From the NCBI RefSeq assembly GCF_042453785.1, contig NC_091670.1, positions 41,117,501 to 41,181,500 on the forward strand: DNA of 64,000 nt. Direction: 5' to 3'. How positions within the stretch are numbered: the first letter of the stretch is position 1; each line of letters begins with the position of its first letter. This DNA is from Malus domestica (Eukaryota > Streptophyta > Magnoliopsida > Rosales > Rosaceae). Under the pieces are notes generated by a model. The model was not told the DNA's origin. It ran no database searches and saw nothing but the letters and a program-made list of their open reading frames with translations. This document shows, in pieces, positions 11,326-24,353 of this stretch. Position numbers and translations under genes: made by a program.

Positions 11326-13635
11326 TGAAACACCCCAACCCTCTTTTATATTTTAAAATTGTTTTAAAGCCTTAATTGGTGAGCCCGTGGGGCCCACCTT
11401 GTTTATTTTTTTATATGTTTTCTGATCTCTCTCTTCTTCTTCTTCGTCTCTCCCTCCCGTAGCTCACTCCTTCTTAGCTCTCACGTCTCTCTCTCCCTCA
11501 ACCTTTCGCATCTCTCTCTTCTCCTGGACTCACTAGGATCGAGTCACCATCGAAGAGAGGCTCGCAACGAACCCCGAACCCTGCCCTGCGAGTTCGACGA
11601 CACGGAGTAAGCTCCGGCGAGCACCGCCCCTTTCGAGGCCATTTCCGGCCAAACCACGGCGAGTTGGCCGGCGTTTAAGGTATCAATCTCTTCGTCTCGT
11701 CGAGTACTACAACTTTCCTTTTTGTTTCACTTAATTTCGTTAAGTATTGAAGAAGTTATACTCATTTGAATCTTATCCAGTTTCCGGCGAGTCCGACGGC
11801 TTTCGAGGAATTTTCCGGCCAAACCACGGCGAGTTAGACGTCGTGTGAGGTACCATTCTCTTCGTCTCTTCAAGGGCTACAACTTTCATTTTTGTCTTGC
11901 TTGATTTCGTTGAGTATTGACAAAGTTATGGCCATTTAAAGTTGGGTGGTTTTCCGGCCGAAAATTCCGACCTTCTCCTTCGACAAACCCAGGCCATCCG
12001 GCCTTTCCCTCTCCCTCGGGCCTTAGGCCCGTGTTGCCTTAGCCCAGTACCCTAGCCCATTCAGTTTTTATTTTTAGTTATATGTTTTTAAAACCCAAAG
12101 GGCTTGGGCCCTAGTTTTGGTTGGCCTTGGGCCGGTTTTCAACCAAGGGCTTAAAGCCCTGATTTCTGTAGGAGGCCTTAGGGCCTTGTGTAGTGTGTGT
12201 GTGTGTGTGTTTATAGTATATGTATGTGTTTGGGCTATATGTATGTGTTTGGGCTTAAACCCAAACCCCTTTCCTAACCCTAAACCATTTTAACCCAAAA
12301 CCTTAGAAATCCAAACCACCCATTTTAACCCTAAACCCTTTTAACCTTAGAACCCTAAATTCAAAACCCAATAAATCCTAATCCTATTTAACCTAAACCC
12401 TAATCCGGATTTCAAGCCTAAAACCCGTTAGACCTAATTTGACCGTTGACCTCCGGTTAACATTGACTTTAGAGTTGACTTTTCGGGTTTTCGTCCGGGA
12501 CCCTTCTTAGGGTAATTCGACGTTCTGAATCCGTTTCCAACGTCCGTTTTCCCAAATCCAATTGCTATTATATAGTTTTATTAATTGGACCCTTTATGTG
12601 CTTAGGGGCAATTATTGGTGACGTTAGTTTGCGTGGCTCTTCGGCGGCTAAGTACTGTGAGTGGACCCCTTCAAAAGCATGTTTTAATAGTAGAAATGCA
12701 TACATGAAATGCATGATTTAATGATTACGTTTTATGAAACGTTTTGAGATAACATGCTTACTGAGGCTACCTTGAATTATTACTATTTTTCCTATAACCC
12801 GTGTTCTTATAGAATATCTGATGGATGACGATATGATATTTAGAACATGTTTCGAACACCTCTTTATAGTATAGATGATGAATGACTTTATACTATGAAG
12901 TTGTTTTTCAATATATGTATGTTCAATGGTTTTGTACTTACCTAGTGGTCCTTTCCGCTACGGGACGTAGGGATAGATTCCGGTCCGTCCCGGGCGACGG
13001 TTTGGTGTTGGCATAGGGCCTGGAGTGTGTTTCCTCTGGCTATTTAGCACAGGGACGGGGAGCCGGCATGGGGCCTGAAGTGTATTTTCCTCTGACTGTC
13101 TGCTCAGAGACGGGGAGCCGGCATGGGGCCTGCAGGTTATCGGACAATTCACTAGTGATTATTATATATGAGTTATGATTTGAGATACTGCACATCATGC
13201 TAGGTTTCGGAAAACCTATGTTCATCATTATATATTTGTTTTCATAAACCTGGGGGTTAGTATATTGATAACTGTTTTATTATATATATATCAACTTGGT
13301 CCACTCATGTTTGTTTTGCGCCCCCTTCAGGATTTAGGATCGAGGCGTACAATCCCGACAATCAAGGCACTTCCGCATCGGCATCTTCGAGTCCTCTTGG
13401 TGTGGGACTCATTCTTTTATTCATTCCATTTTATATCATTCTTTTAGTGTTCTAGTTAGTTGTATGCTCTGAACACGTTCCTTAAATGCATATTCCTTAT
13501 TCTTTTACATTTGTAAGTTTTATCTATCCTTTATTTTCAGCAATTGCACTCAATAAATGGCTTTCGTCACCCTCGGGTGTCGGCCAGCACGTGACCATCC
13601 TGATATCCCGAGGATATCGGGATCGGGGCGTGTCA
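11326..13635 (+). repeat. LARD LTR 2 (shared middle LTR)
   Basis: 2310 bp, acting both as 3' LTR of the left unit and 5' LTR of the right unit. It matches LTR 3 at offset 350 (T at 11675) and offset 490 (C at 11815), where LTR 1 differs. It has a private A at 11483. Confidence 0.93.
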
Positions 13636-16412
13636 GATTGGTATCAGAGCGTGGTTTGTTCAGAGCATACTTAGGGTTCTTTTCTATTATCTTAAAGTGT
13701 TGGTTTTGACATCATTTGGATGTCACGACTTCCGGATTTTATGCTAGTCGGTGCAGTTGTGTGAATCTCTCTCTGATTGAATTGTCACCTTCTTGTTGAA
13801 ATTCAAGAATTCGTGTCGGGATTGTGCCTCATCGGTGACGTGTTTGAATCGTTGGACGACTTTCAGCATCGGATCGATACTCAGCGACGTGTTTTAGAAA
13901 TCTCAATTTGAGGAATTCTGGTTAAGACCAGCTGTAGATTTGAAATGGCGATGCCACTCTGCAACATGCGTTCCCTAGGAATTGCGGGCGGAGTCGGCTC
14001 TACATCGAAATCTTGAGAAACTCCTCAGTAGCAGACGTTATTCTCATCAATTTTCAAATTGAGTTGCAATTCTTGTTGTTGTTGTAGTTGGATTTGGATG
14101 ATGAATATCCAGTTTTGTTTGGATAAACAGATTCCTTGAATTTCACCTGGGTTGGGTACCTGGTGGCAAACCCTAGTTCCTCGTCCGCGTACTTTTTGGC
14201 GAATGTGAACTTAGTCTATTGCTTGCAGCCTAAATGTTCAGTCTTGTAATTTTCGTTGTAATGGCTTGAGACTCTACCATGTTTATCATTGTACGAAGAT
14301 CGAACTTTACTCTAAACTTCTCTGGACTCATTGAGCTTTGGTTTGCTCAAGAGCATCACTTTAAGGTAGCCAATCGTGTCACTGCATGCATACGCAGGTT
14401 GCTTTGTATCTTTCTTCTTCGTCATTCTGCTGATTCAGAGGTTCTATGTTTAATTTCTGAACTTTGAAACAACTCTCACATAGTATTGTGAATCTCGTAA
14501 TGTTTTTGACCTCGTCAAATCTTATTATCAGTTCTTAACTATCCTTGAGCTTAGCCCTATTTCCTTTTGGCTAAGAACCAGTTGACCATACTGTGATGAT
14601 TTGCAAAATAATCAGAAACAATGACTCTATTTCTGCATCTTTATCTTCCTTCGCTTGTTGGTTCTCAATGTAAAATTGAATCATGCCGGAACAATATGAG
14701 CTTGTTCTTGGCGTGGTTTCTGGTTCAAATCCTGATTTCTTGTAATCTATCTTTTTATGGACTTGTTTTGATCCTCAAATTCTTGAGTATTCTTTTAGCC
14801 TTCTCGACATGGTTTCTCGCCTAACCAGTGAGAAATTCACAATCGATCGTTTCGGTGAAAGTGGGCACCCAGTTCGTGTTGATTCGGACATGAATGTTGG
14901 GAGCATAATCTTTTCACAAGCTTACCAGACTTACCATAAAGAATTCCATGTGGGTATGAGGTTTAAGCTGTATTTTGGTAAGAGACTGGTGAAGATTTTG
15001 GTGCAGAAGGTCAGCATATTGTATCACCATCTTACTAGAATTCATAGGCATCACATTGGTTATTTTCCAACTATATGTGTTCGTCTCGACGCATATTTCC
15101 ACTGCTTCATTTCTGAACCTTATTATTGTGAGTACGTGGTTGTTAAAACATTTCTAGCAGATATGTTTGGTGCATTCTGAGATGGCACTACAGGACGGTC
15201 GAAGCGAGAATTGGATAATCTTTACACTTCTCTCGAAATGTGCGTGTTGTCTTTGGTTGTTAGGATGACCATTTGCGAGTCGTTCTTCTTTCCACCAACT
15301 TTGATCTTGTTTGACTTGAAATCTGCAACTAAGCAAAAATGGAGAGGTGGATTGAGCACCACAACAGTTCGTAAGAGATACTGCGTGTTGAGGAAGATGA
15401 CTTCTCGTTTTCTGCTTGCTTGATTTGAGCTTTTGGGTCTACTACTAACATGGTAGCCACTTCTCTTGAATCCCAAGGTACAATTTTCAAATGGGTTCCT
15501 TACTGGTGAAATTCTGAAGTAGTTGGTCACATTTGGAAGAACTGAGGAGGATAGGATGCTTGGTGCTGGATAGAGTGTTACGACGACAGTTTCTGTTTTG
15601 TTCGGTTTGGTGTATGGTACTTTTTACGACCTGGTACGATAGTTTTTCATGGAAAACACTGGTTGACTGAAAAGTCTTGCGAACTTGTATTTGGAGGATC
15701 GATCCTACGATATGTGAAATTGTACACCATTTGAGAAATTACTACTTGCCTATCGAGACAACAAATGTGAGGTCGATATTGCGGGCTGCAGACTGTGATA
15801 TCGATAGCTTATTTGGTGGGTTCGTTAAGCAAGTGGGGCAAGAAGATTCGTCTACAGCAGCTGATGCAGATTCAGAATTTGTATTTCTTAGGACTCGACC
15901 TAAAGGCACATCTATTCTCGGAATATATGACATTTCGAATTCTTGGGCGAGACCCACTCTCATTTTTCAGTTTTGATTTTCAGTATAAGTATTTTGAACT
16001 CCCTTTACTCTAGTTAATTGTTTTGGCGTTACAAATGTTTTTGGAAAAGTATTTATGTTTTCATTTTTAAGTTGATTCGAGTTTTTGAACTATATGTTAG
16101 TACATATCTATTTTGACGTTATCTGGCCTTAAGCTATTTTGTGTTTTCAACTTTATATTTTATTAAAATATGTGTTTTATTTTTACACTGATGGAAAAAA
16201 AAAAAAAAAAAAAGTTTGAGCCTGGAGGCACGAAAGATGGAATCATTGCAGCCGATCGCGACGGCGTGGCATTTTCCCTTTTGTGAAACCGCTCTTACCT
16301 GATCTTTTCGTTACATATATATATATTATTCTTCTTCCTATTTTCAAGTATTTTCGGTGTAGTATGTTGTTTTAAATTTCGAGGACGAAATTTTTTTATA
16401 AGGGTGGTAGAT
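13636..16412 (+). mobile_element. LARD internal region, copy 2
   Basis: Essentially identical to copy 1 as far as I compared it. The length difference of one base is explained by 19 rather than 20 A in the run at 16195-16213. Primer site 13639-13650; polypurine tract 16400-16412. Confidence 0.88.
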
Positions 16413-18722
16413 TGAAACACCCCAACCCTCTTTTATATTTTAAAATTGTTTTAAAGCCTTAATTGGTGAGCCCGTGGGGCCCACCTTGTTTATTTTTTTA
16501 TATGTTTTCTGATCTCTCTCTTCTTCTTCTTCGTCTCTCCCTCCCGTAGCTCACTCCTTCTTAGCTCTCCCGTCTCTCTCTCCCTCAACCTTTCGCATCT
16601 CTCTCTTCTCCTGGACTCACTAGGATCGAGTCACCATCGAAGAGAGGCTCGCAACGAACCCCGAACCCTGCCCTGCGAGTTCGATGACACGGAGTAAGCT
16701 CCGGCGAGCACCGCCCCTTTCGAGGCCATTTCCGGCCAAACCACGGCGAGTTGGCCGGCGTTTAAGGTATCAATCTCTTCGTCTCGTCGAGTACTACAAC
16801 TTTCCTTTTTGTTTCACTTAATTTCATTAAGTATTGAAGAAGTTATACTCATTTGAATCTTACCCAGTTTCCGGCGAGTCCGACGGCTTTCGAGGAATTT
16901 TCCGGCCAAACCACGGCGAGTTAGACGTCGTGTGAGGTACCATTCTCTTCGTCTCTTCAAGGGCTACAACTTTCATTTTTGTCTTGCTTGATTTCGTTGA
17001 GTATTGACAAAGTTATGGCCATTTAAAGTTGGGTGGTTTTCCGGCCGAAAATTCCGACCTTCTCCTTCGACAAACCCAGGCCATCCGGCCTTTCCCTCTC
17101 CCTCGGGCCTTAGGCCCGTGTTGCCTTAGCCCAGTACCCTAGCCCATTCAGTTTTTATTTTTAGTTATATGTTTTTAAAACCCAAAGGGCTTGGGCCCTA
17201 GTTTTGGTTGGCCTTGGGCCGGTTTTCAACCAAGGGCTTAAAGCCCTGATTTCTGTAGGAGGCCTTAGGGCCTTGTGTAGTGTGTGTGTGTGTGTGTTTA
17301 TAGTATATGTATGTGTTTGGGCTATATGTATGTGTTTGGGCTTAAACCCAAACCCCTTTCCTAACCCTAAACCATTTTAACCCAAAACCTTAGAAATCCA
17401 AACCACCCATTTTAACCCTAAACCCTTTTAACCTTAGAACCCTAAATTCAAAACCCAATAAATCCTAATCCTATTTAACCTAAACCCTAATCCGGATTTC
17501 AAGCCTAAAACCCGTTAGACCTAATTTGACCGTTGACCTCCGGTTAACATTGACTTTAGAGTTGACTTTTCGGGTTTTCGTCCGGGACCCTTCTTAGGGT
17601 AATTCGACGTTCTGAATCCGTTTCCAACGTCCGTTTTCCCAAATCCAATTGCTATTATATAGTTTTATTAATTGGACCCTTTATGTGCTTAGGGGCAATT
17701 ATTGGTGACGTTAGTTTGCGTGGCTCTTCGGCGGCTAAGTACTGTGAGTGGACCCCTTCAAAAGCATGTTTTAATAGTAGAAATGCATACATGAAATGCA
17801 TGATTTAATGATTACGTTTTATGAAACGTTTTGAGATAACATGCTTACTGAGGCTACCTTGAATTATTACTATTTTTCCTATAACCCGTGTTCTTATAGA
17901 ATATCTGATGGATGACGATATGATATTTAGAACATGTTTCGAACACCTCTTTATAGTATAGATGATGAATGACTTTATACTATGAAGTTGTTTTTCAATA
18001 TATGTATGTTCAATGGTTTTGTACTTACCTAGTGGTCCTTTCCGCTACGGGACGTAGGGATAGATTCCGGTCCGTCCCGGGCGACGGTTTGGTGTTGGCA
18101 TAGGGCCTGGAGTGTGTTTCCTCTGGCTATTTAGCACAGGGACGGGGAGCCGGCATGGGGCCTGAAGTGTATTTTCCTCTGACTGTCTGCTCAGAGACGG
18201 GGAGCCGGCATGGGGCCTGCAGGTTATCGGACAATTCACTAGTGATTATTATATATGAGTTATGATTTGAGATACTGCACATCATGCTAGGTTTCGGAAA
18301 ACCTATGTTCATCATTATATATTTGTTTTCATAAACCTGGGGGTTAGTATATTGATAACTGTTTTATTATATATATATCAACTTGGTCCACTCATGTTTG
18401 TTTTGCGCCCCCTTCAGGATTTAGGATCGAGGCGTACAATCCCGACAATCAAGGCACTTCCGCATCGGCATCTTCGAGTCCTCTTGGTGTGGGACTCATT
18501 CTTTTATTCATTCCATTTTATATCATTCTTTTAGTGTTCTAGTTAGTTGTATGCTCTGAACACGTTCCTTAAATGCATATTCCTTATTCTTTTACATTTG
18601 TAAGTTTTATCTATCCTTTATTTTCAGCAATTGCACTCAATAAATGGCTTTCGTCACCCTCGGGTGTCGGCCAGCACGTGACCATCCTGATATCCCGAGG
18701 ATATCGGGATCGGGGCGTGTCA
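16413..18722 (+). repeat. LARD LTR 3
   Basis: 2310 bp, ending GTGTCA and followed by target copy GAGGC. Private bases are T at 16685, A at 16826 and C at 16863. Confidence 0.93.
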
Positions 18723-19173
18723 GAGGCCACACTGAAGACAGATGTCGAATAAAAAATGGGACCGATGGCTCTAGTCTTGGGGGAAACCAAGATAGGAAAT
18801 ACATCAACAAGTCATACTCCCATGGGTCTCATAACAACAATTCACGTGTTGCCTTTCCTACTGCAAATGCAGCTGCTACATCCTTCTCTCTTGCTGCCAA
18901 CACAGCACATGGTCCTCATCTTGCTACCACTACATCAGTTGCCCCTTCCCAATCACACATGTCTCAATCAAATGCTCTGCAAGGGCTTTCAGCAGAACAT
19001 CTTCAACAGTTGGCCCAAGCTGTATCCATGATAAATTTAAACCATACTTCTCCCTTTTCAATAAAATCGAACCTTCACCTATATCTACTGTTAAATTACC
19101 CACCGGCTCTTCAGCCACAATCACTTCCGCCAGCACCATACCGTTCAATTTCGATATCACATTAGATAATGTT
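18723..19173 (+). pseudogene. Copia 2 Gag C-terminus and protease remnant
   Basis: After the GAGGC repeat the frame continues HTEDRC, completing the Gag CCHC knuckle, then a low-complexity S/N/A/H/Q linker. A protease tail can be read in another frame near 19082-19180 (PISTVKLPTGS, then VLCVPSFHLNL). The catalytic D-S/T-G segment expected before it is missing, so a deletion with frame change near 19040-19080 has removed the active site. Confidence 0.7.
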
Positions 19174-20799
19174 TTGTGTGTTCCTTCTTTTCACTTAAAT
19201 CTCATGTCTGCTAGCCAAGTCACTGATTCTCTAAACTATTGTGCCATTTTGTTTCCCACCTTTTGTGTCTTGCAGGACTTGGCTACGGGGAAGATGATTG
19301 GATCGGGTACGCAACGTGATGGTCTTTATTATATGTCGCCGTTGCAACGGATGCCCATCTCCTGTCAAGTTTCCCACTCCACCAATTTATGGCATATGCG
19401 ACTTGGCCATCCTTCGCCTACTCGCCTTAAATTAGTATTTCCCTCGTTATTCTCGAATAATATTTCTTTTGATAATAATTGTAACATTTGTCCCATAGCC
19501 AAACAAACTAGACTTCCGTTTCCTTCAAGTTTTATATCCACTCATAATCCATTTGATTTACTTCATTATGATATTTGGGGACCTCATAAAATTCCCACGC
19601 ATTCAGGAGCTCGATTCTTTCTCACCATTGTGGATGATTTTACTAGATGCACATGGATATTTTTGATGAAATATAAATCTGAAACGCAAGACCTTTTAAA
19701 ATCGTTTATTACCTTTGCTCATACTCAATTTCATGCCAAAATTAAAGCCATACGAGTCGACAATGGGTCTGAATTTTTGTCCATGAAAGTTTTTTTCCAA
19801 ACCAATGACATTGAATATCAACGCACCTGTGTCTACACCCCGCAACAAAATGGGGTTGTCGAACGTAAGCATAGACACATCCTCACCATTGCACGTAGCT
19901 TACTATTTCAATCTCACTTACCCCTTTCTTTTTGGGGCGAATGTGTTTCCACTGCTGTCTACCTCATTAATCGATTACCATCCCCTTTGTTATCCAATAA
20001 ATCTCCTTTCGAATCATTATACAAGTGTTCACCATCTTTTGATCACTTGAAAAATTTTGGTTGTTTGTGCTTCTCCACTATTGTTCATCCCACATACAAA
20101 TTTGACCCTCGTGCTAGGCGTTGTATTTTTGTTGGTTACCCAACTGGTCAGAAGTGTTACAAACTTTATGATTTGGAGTCTAAAACCTTCTTTGTCAGTC
20201 GTGATGTTAAATTTTTTGAACACACATTTCCTTTCCACTCTATGTCCCCGTCACCCCCTGAGGATATCCCTGCCATACCGTCCATTCCCATCTCAACTGA
20301 CACACTTGACCTCTCCCACATGGCCCCCCATAACCCTTCCATTCCACCACTCACGGACCCTACCCACATTCCTATTTCACCTCCCATCACTTCTTCCACC
20401 CCATCTCATCCTGAAGCCATCCCATCTTCTCCTGGACCCCACCTCTCCATCAATCATCCTTCACCCCTCCATCACATTTCTAACCCCCCATCAGACTCTC
20501 TCCTTCCCTACACCGAACCTACCCTCCATTCCCACCCCATTCCGTCCGATACTTCTTCTCCTCTCGCCACATCATCCTCTCCACCCCCATGCCAGTCCCA
20601 TCGTCCTAAGCAACCTCCGATTTGGCATAAAAACTATCACGTTACTAATCAAGTCAGTCATTTTCCTTTGCAGCCTCGTGTTCCCTCAGGTACTCGGTAT
20701 CCTCTTTCTAATTTTCTTTCCTACTCACGTCTTTCTCCTACCCACTGTGCTTTTCTAGCTACCATTACAAGTTCTATCGAGCCTACTTCATATGCTTAG
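19174..20799 (+). pseudogene. Copia 2 integrase (long open segment)
   Basis: 541 codons are open. A GAG-pre-integrase domain with LWHMRLGH and a later CNICPIAKQ forms the HHCC zinc region. The core follows with HYDIWGP (D), VDNGSEF (D) and NGVVERKHRH (E). The C-terminal part is a long Pro/Ser/Thr/His-rich linker. It ends with a TAG at 20797-20799 that falls in frame with reverse transcriptase (AILDPNWRQAM follows), so it is a nonsense mutation and not a natural stop. The integrase core itself looks intact. Confidence 0.85.
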
Positions 20800-21602
20800 G
20801 CTATCCTTGATCCCAATTGGCGACAGGCTATGCATGTTGAATTAGAGGCTTTACAACACAATAATACATGGAGCATGGTTCCCCTCCCTGCTGGTCATAA
20901 ACCTATTGGATGCAAATGGGTTTATAAAATCAAATACAAGTCTGATGGTACCATTGAGCGGTACAAGGCTCGTCTTGTTGCAAAAGGATACACTCAAGTT
21001 GAGGGCATCGACTATCATGAAACTTTTTCTCCTACTGCCAAACTCACAACTCTCCGCTGTCTCCTTACGGTAGATGCTTCCCGTCATTGGTTCGTCCATC
21101 AATTAGATGTTCAAAATGCCTTTTTACATGGTGATTTGCATGAGCTTGTCTTTATGGAACATCCTCCTGGTATTCGCCGACAGGGAGAGAACGTTGTATG
21201 TCGGCTCAACAAATCTCTCTACGGACTCAAACAGGCTTCTAGAAATTGGTTTTCCACATTTTCAGCTACTATTCAGAAAGCTGGCTATCAACAATCAAAA
21301 GTTGATTATTCTCTTTTTACCAAGGCTCAAGGTACTTCATTCATTGTTGTCCTCATCTATGTAGATGACATACTTCTTACAGGAAATGATCTTCAAGAGA
21401 TGGAACGACTCAAAACATTTCTCCTCACACGCTTCCGCATCAAAGACCTTGGTGATTTAAAATATTTTTTGGGGATTGAATTCTCTCGTTCTAAAAAAGG
21501 CATTTTCATGTCTCAAAGAAAATATGCACTAGATATTTTGCAGGATTCTGGGCTTACGAGGGCACGTCCATACAAGTTTCCAATGGAACAAAATTTGAAA
21601 CT
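20800..21602 (+). pseudogene. Copia 2 reverse transcriptase, N-terminal part
   Basis: The frame is open after the TAG. It shows [57 protein letters not shown] and the catalytic YVDDILLTGND. It is cut at codons MEQNLKL by the gene-carrying LTR element at 21603. Removing that element and one AAACT rejoins the frame with TPTDGALLDDP at 25310. Confidence 0.87.
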
Positions 21603-21969
21603 TGTTGATGCACAAAACCGGATGTCTTGGAACAACGTAAATCCGACCGTGAATCTGCAAGTAATGTAAATGACACAAGAGTTATCGTGGTTCACCCCAA
21701 GGTTTGGGCTACGTCCACACTGAATATGTATTTATCTGAGAGTATTTGTGAGAGAAGGAACTCTGTGAGTGAAGAGCTTTGAGAGGGGATGAGAAGGCTC
21801 CAGAAATTGGCCTCCGAGAGTGAGAGTGAGCTCCCCTTAGAATGAGGGTAGGAGTCCCCTTTTATAGAATAAGGGGCTCCTCCTCCTTTACAAAGTATGG
21901 GCTTTAGTGTGAGGCCCAAATACAAGGCCCAAGGCCCAAATATACGAGGCCCTAAATATGGTATAAACA
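21603..21969 (-). repeat. 3' LTR of gene-carrying element (minus orientation)
   Basis: 367 bp, the same as 24938-25304 by eye. It is flanked on the outside by AAACT. Confidence 0.92.
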
Positions 21970-22139
21970 GTAGTCCCCCAAGTCTTCAGTCAAGAGAGTC
22001 TTTTGGCTGGAGACTTGAAATTCAGTCCATGTGTGGGCCGAAGTAACTGATGCTCGATATGAGGCGGTGCCCAATCTGAAATGATGCTCAACTAGAAGTA
22101 GCACATGCTGTGAGGCTGCTCGGCTCGTGGCTTATGTTG

Positions 22140-22945
22140 CCTTGGTTAGCTCGACTTGCGGCGTTTAAAGGTGAGGGAGTCCCTTTTATAGAATAAGGGC
22201 TCGCTCCTCAATACATGAATGATGGGCTAGAGTTGATGCTCTCTAATGATGGTGAGGGAGTCCCTTTTATAGAATAAGGGTTCACTCCTCAGTACATGAA
22301 TAATGGGTGCTCTCTAATGAAAGTGAGGGATTCCTTTTTATAGAATAAGGGCTCACTCCTCAATACATAAGTGATGGGCTAGAGTCCCCCAAATATTTTT
22401 CATGAGGCCCAGTTGAGGCCCAATATATGGTACATAATGTAGTCCCCCAAGTCTTCGGTCAATAGAGTCTGTTGGCTGGAGACTTCAAATTGAATCCATG
22501 TATGGGCCGAAGTGGCGGTTGTTCGGAGGCGGTCTTTGTAGACCATGCACTGAAGCTTTGTAAGTGAAGCTTTGCAAGTGAAGCTTTGCAAGTGAAGCTT
22601 TGAAGCTATAGCTCTGTAAATGAAGTCTTTGAAGCTAGAGCTCTGTAAATGAAGCTTTTGAAGCTAGAGCTTCTTGTAAATGAAGCTTTTGAAGCTAGAG
22701 CTCTTGTAAATGAAGTCTTTGAAGCTAGAGCTCTGTAAATGAAGTCTTTGAAGCTGATTGACATGAGTGATGCTCATGAATGTTTATGTTGATTGACATG
22801 AGTGATGCTCATGGATGTTGTCATGAGTGATGCTCATGAATGTTGACATGAATGATGGTCATGAATGTTTATGTATGATTATCATGAGTGATGCTCATGA
22901 ATGTCTATGTATGAATGACATGAGTAATGCTCATGTATAATTTGG
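22140..22945. repeat. Minisatellites inside the gene-carrying element
   Basis: There are three or four copies of a block with GAGGGAGTCCCTTTTATAG (about 22170-22370), which resembles a stretch of the LTR itself. Then come repeated GAAGCTTTGCAAGT and GTAAATGAAG-type units (about 22550-22755) and repeated GACATGAGTGATGCTCATG units (about 22770-22930). The segment near 22430-22520 duplicates 21955-22040. No coding content is seen. Confidence 0.8.
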
Positions 22946-23506
22946 AGTACTTGGCGTACTTTTGATCGCCTGGTTGGAGCTATTTTGGGCTTATGGGTTT
23001 TCGCCCTCTACACAACATTCCAGCCCATTTACTTTGGGCTTTGCCCCTTTTTTTTTTCTTTTTTACCCTCTGATGGGGTTTATACAGATGTCATTTCTCA
23101 CTTGTTATGACTGATACAAGATTAATCCCTTTCCCACTTGCAAATTTGAATGCTGCTTCCTCCGTGAGAATCTTCAAAAGTGCATAAACCCATCCACTTG
23201 CTTTTCTTGTTTTTGTTTCTTTTTTTTTTCTTTTCACTTTTGCTTTGCACTGTGTCTGTCTTTTACTTTCTTCTTTTTCGACAAGATGATGGACGGAAAT
23301 GAAGCTTTTGAAGGATGACCCCTGCTTCGAGTGGTGTCCCCGTGCTTTTGCATGTTTATTCCTTGCTTTTCTTTCTTCTTTTCTCTTTTCCTTTTTTCTT
23401 TTGCTTTCTCAGAAAATGAAGATGCATGAGATGGGTCATTGATCTCATCCAGCAGGTTGTCTGCAGCATACAGAGCATTTTTTATTTGAAAAACCTGTCG
23501 CTGTGG

Positions 23507-23739
23507 ATGTCATTCTTTTGAGAAAGCAAGCACTCGAGAATGCATTCCTTGCAAAAGACGTGGCCTTTCTGGCAGCGCATGGGGTCGATGAAGGGTTTGA
23601 GGCAGAGGCAGCAGGCGTCGAAGGGCTTGATGGAGTCTCTGTCGAGCCATTCCCTCTGGGTTCCATAGCTGAGCTTCTTCTTCTCGTCGTAGGTGAAGAA
23701 AGCGAGGTCGTTGTTGTTCTTCGAGTGCTTCTGCGACAT
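23507..23739 (-). pseudogene. Captured fragment of a NOSIP-like U-box/RING gene
   Basis: It starts at ATG 23739 with MSQKHSKNNNDLAFFTYDE and includes the Cys-rich CCLCLKPFIDP and GHVFCKECILECLL. These match the N-terminus of plant nitric oxide synthase-interacting protein homologues from family knowledge. About 77 codons are recognisable, then the frame runs into unrelated residues and stops at 23482. The full family protein is around 300 residues, so this is only the 5' end, in the sense direction of the element. Confidence 0.75.
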
Positions 23740-24048
23740 CTTTTCGAATTGAATTAAAATCTACTCTTCTGATCGTGGATTTTAATTTTTCGAATTTTTG
23801 ATTAGGGAGAAGTCATCCGTAGCTGCTTTTGCTCTGAGCTGGAGAAATGCTCTACTACTGAGTCAACCCGCTCACCGAGTCATCCTTCACTGTTTCCTCA
23901 GACAGCAATTCACTGTCGACAGAAAAATTCACTCGACAACGGGTCCGCCGAATCACGACAGATCTTATTGAATTGGGCCACTGATCTGCTCGCTGAGTTC
24001 AGCTATTGCTTGTGGTTAATTAGAATTTGAACTCGTGATTTCAGTGAA

Positions 24049-24353
24049 ATGGATCGGCAGGCGATGACGGTTGGGCTGGCCATGGATACATCGATCATGC
24101 ACGATAGCGACCGGTATGATTTCGTCCGAGATATTGGGTCTGGAAACTTTCAAGGTCACCAGGCTGATGCGGACAGGCAGACTAGGGAACTCGTCGCCGT
24201 CAAGTACGTGGCAATAAAATTGATGAAAATGTTCGAAGAGAGATAATAAATCATAGGTCTTTGAGGCACCTGAACATCATCAGATTCAAGGAGGTTATTC
24301 TTACTCCTACCCATCTGACCATTGTGATGGAATATGCTTCTGAAGGAGATGGC
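24049..24353 (+). pseudogene. Captured fragment of an SnRK2 protein kinase gene
   Basis: It opens at ATG 24049 with [13 protein letters not shown], then [17 protein letters not shown] (glycine-rich loop), ELVAVKY (ATP-binding lysine) and, after frame disruption, [18 protein letters not shown] and [19 protein letters not shown]. These are kinase subdomains I to V of the ABA-related SnRK2 family. Small deletions break the frame after GSGNF and after VAVKY. No intron interrupts about 100 codons, although SnRK2 genes normally have several introns, which suggests capture from spliced RNA. It lies antisense to the element and runs directly into the LIKE-COV-like piece. Confidence 0.8.

Larger units (their letters stand above)
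6238..18722 (+). mobile_element. Tandem LARD-like LTR element, LTR-internal-LTR-internal-LTR
   Basis: Three 2310 bp LTRs (6238-8547, 11326-13635, 16413-18722) alternate with two internal regions of 2778 and 2777 bp. The outer ends carry a 5 bp target duplication GAGGC (6233-6237 and 18723-18727); there is none at the middle LTR. Each internal region starts with GAT plus TGGTATCAGAGC and ends with a polypurine-type AAGGGTGGTAGAT. The end motif, ATTTCGAGGACGAAATT just upstream, is typical of Ty3/gypsy elements. I found no gag or pol domains, so this is a non-autonomous large retrotransposon derivative. Copies differ at only a handful of bases, which means it is young. Confidence 0.93.
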
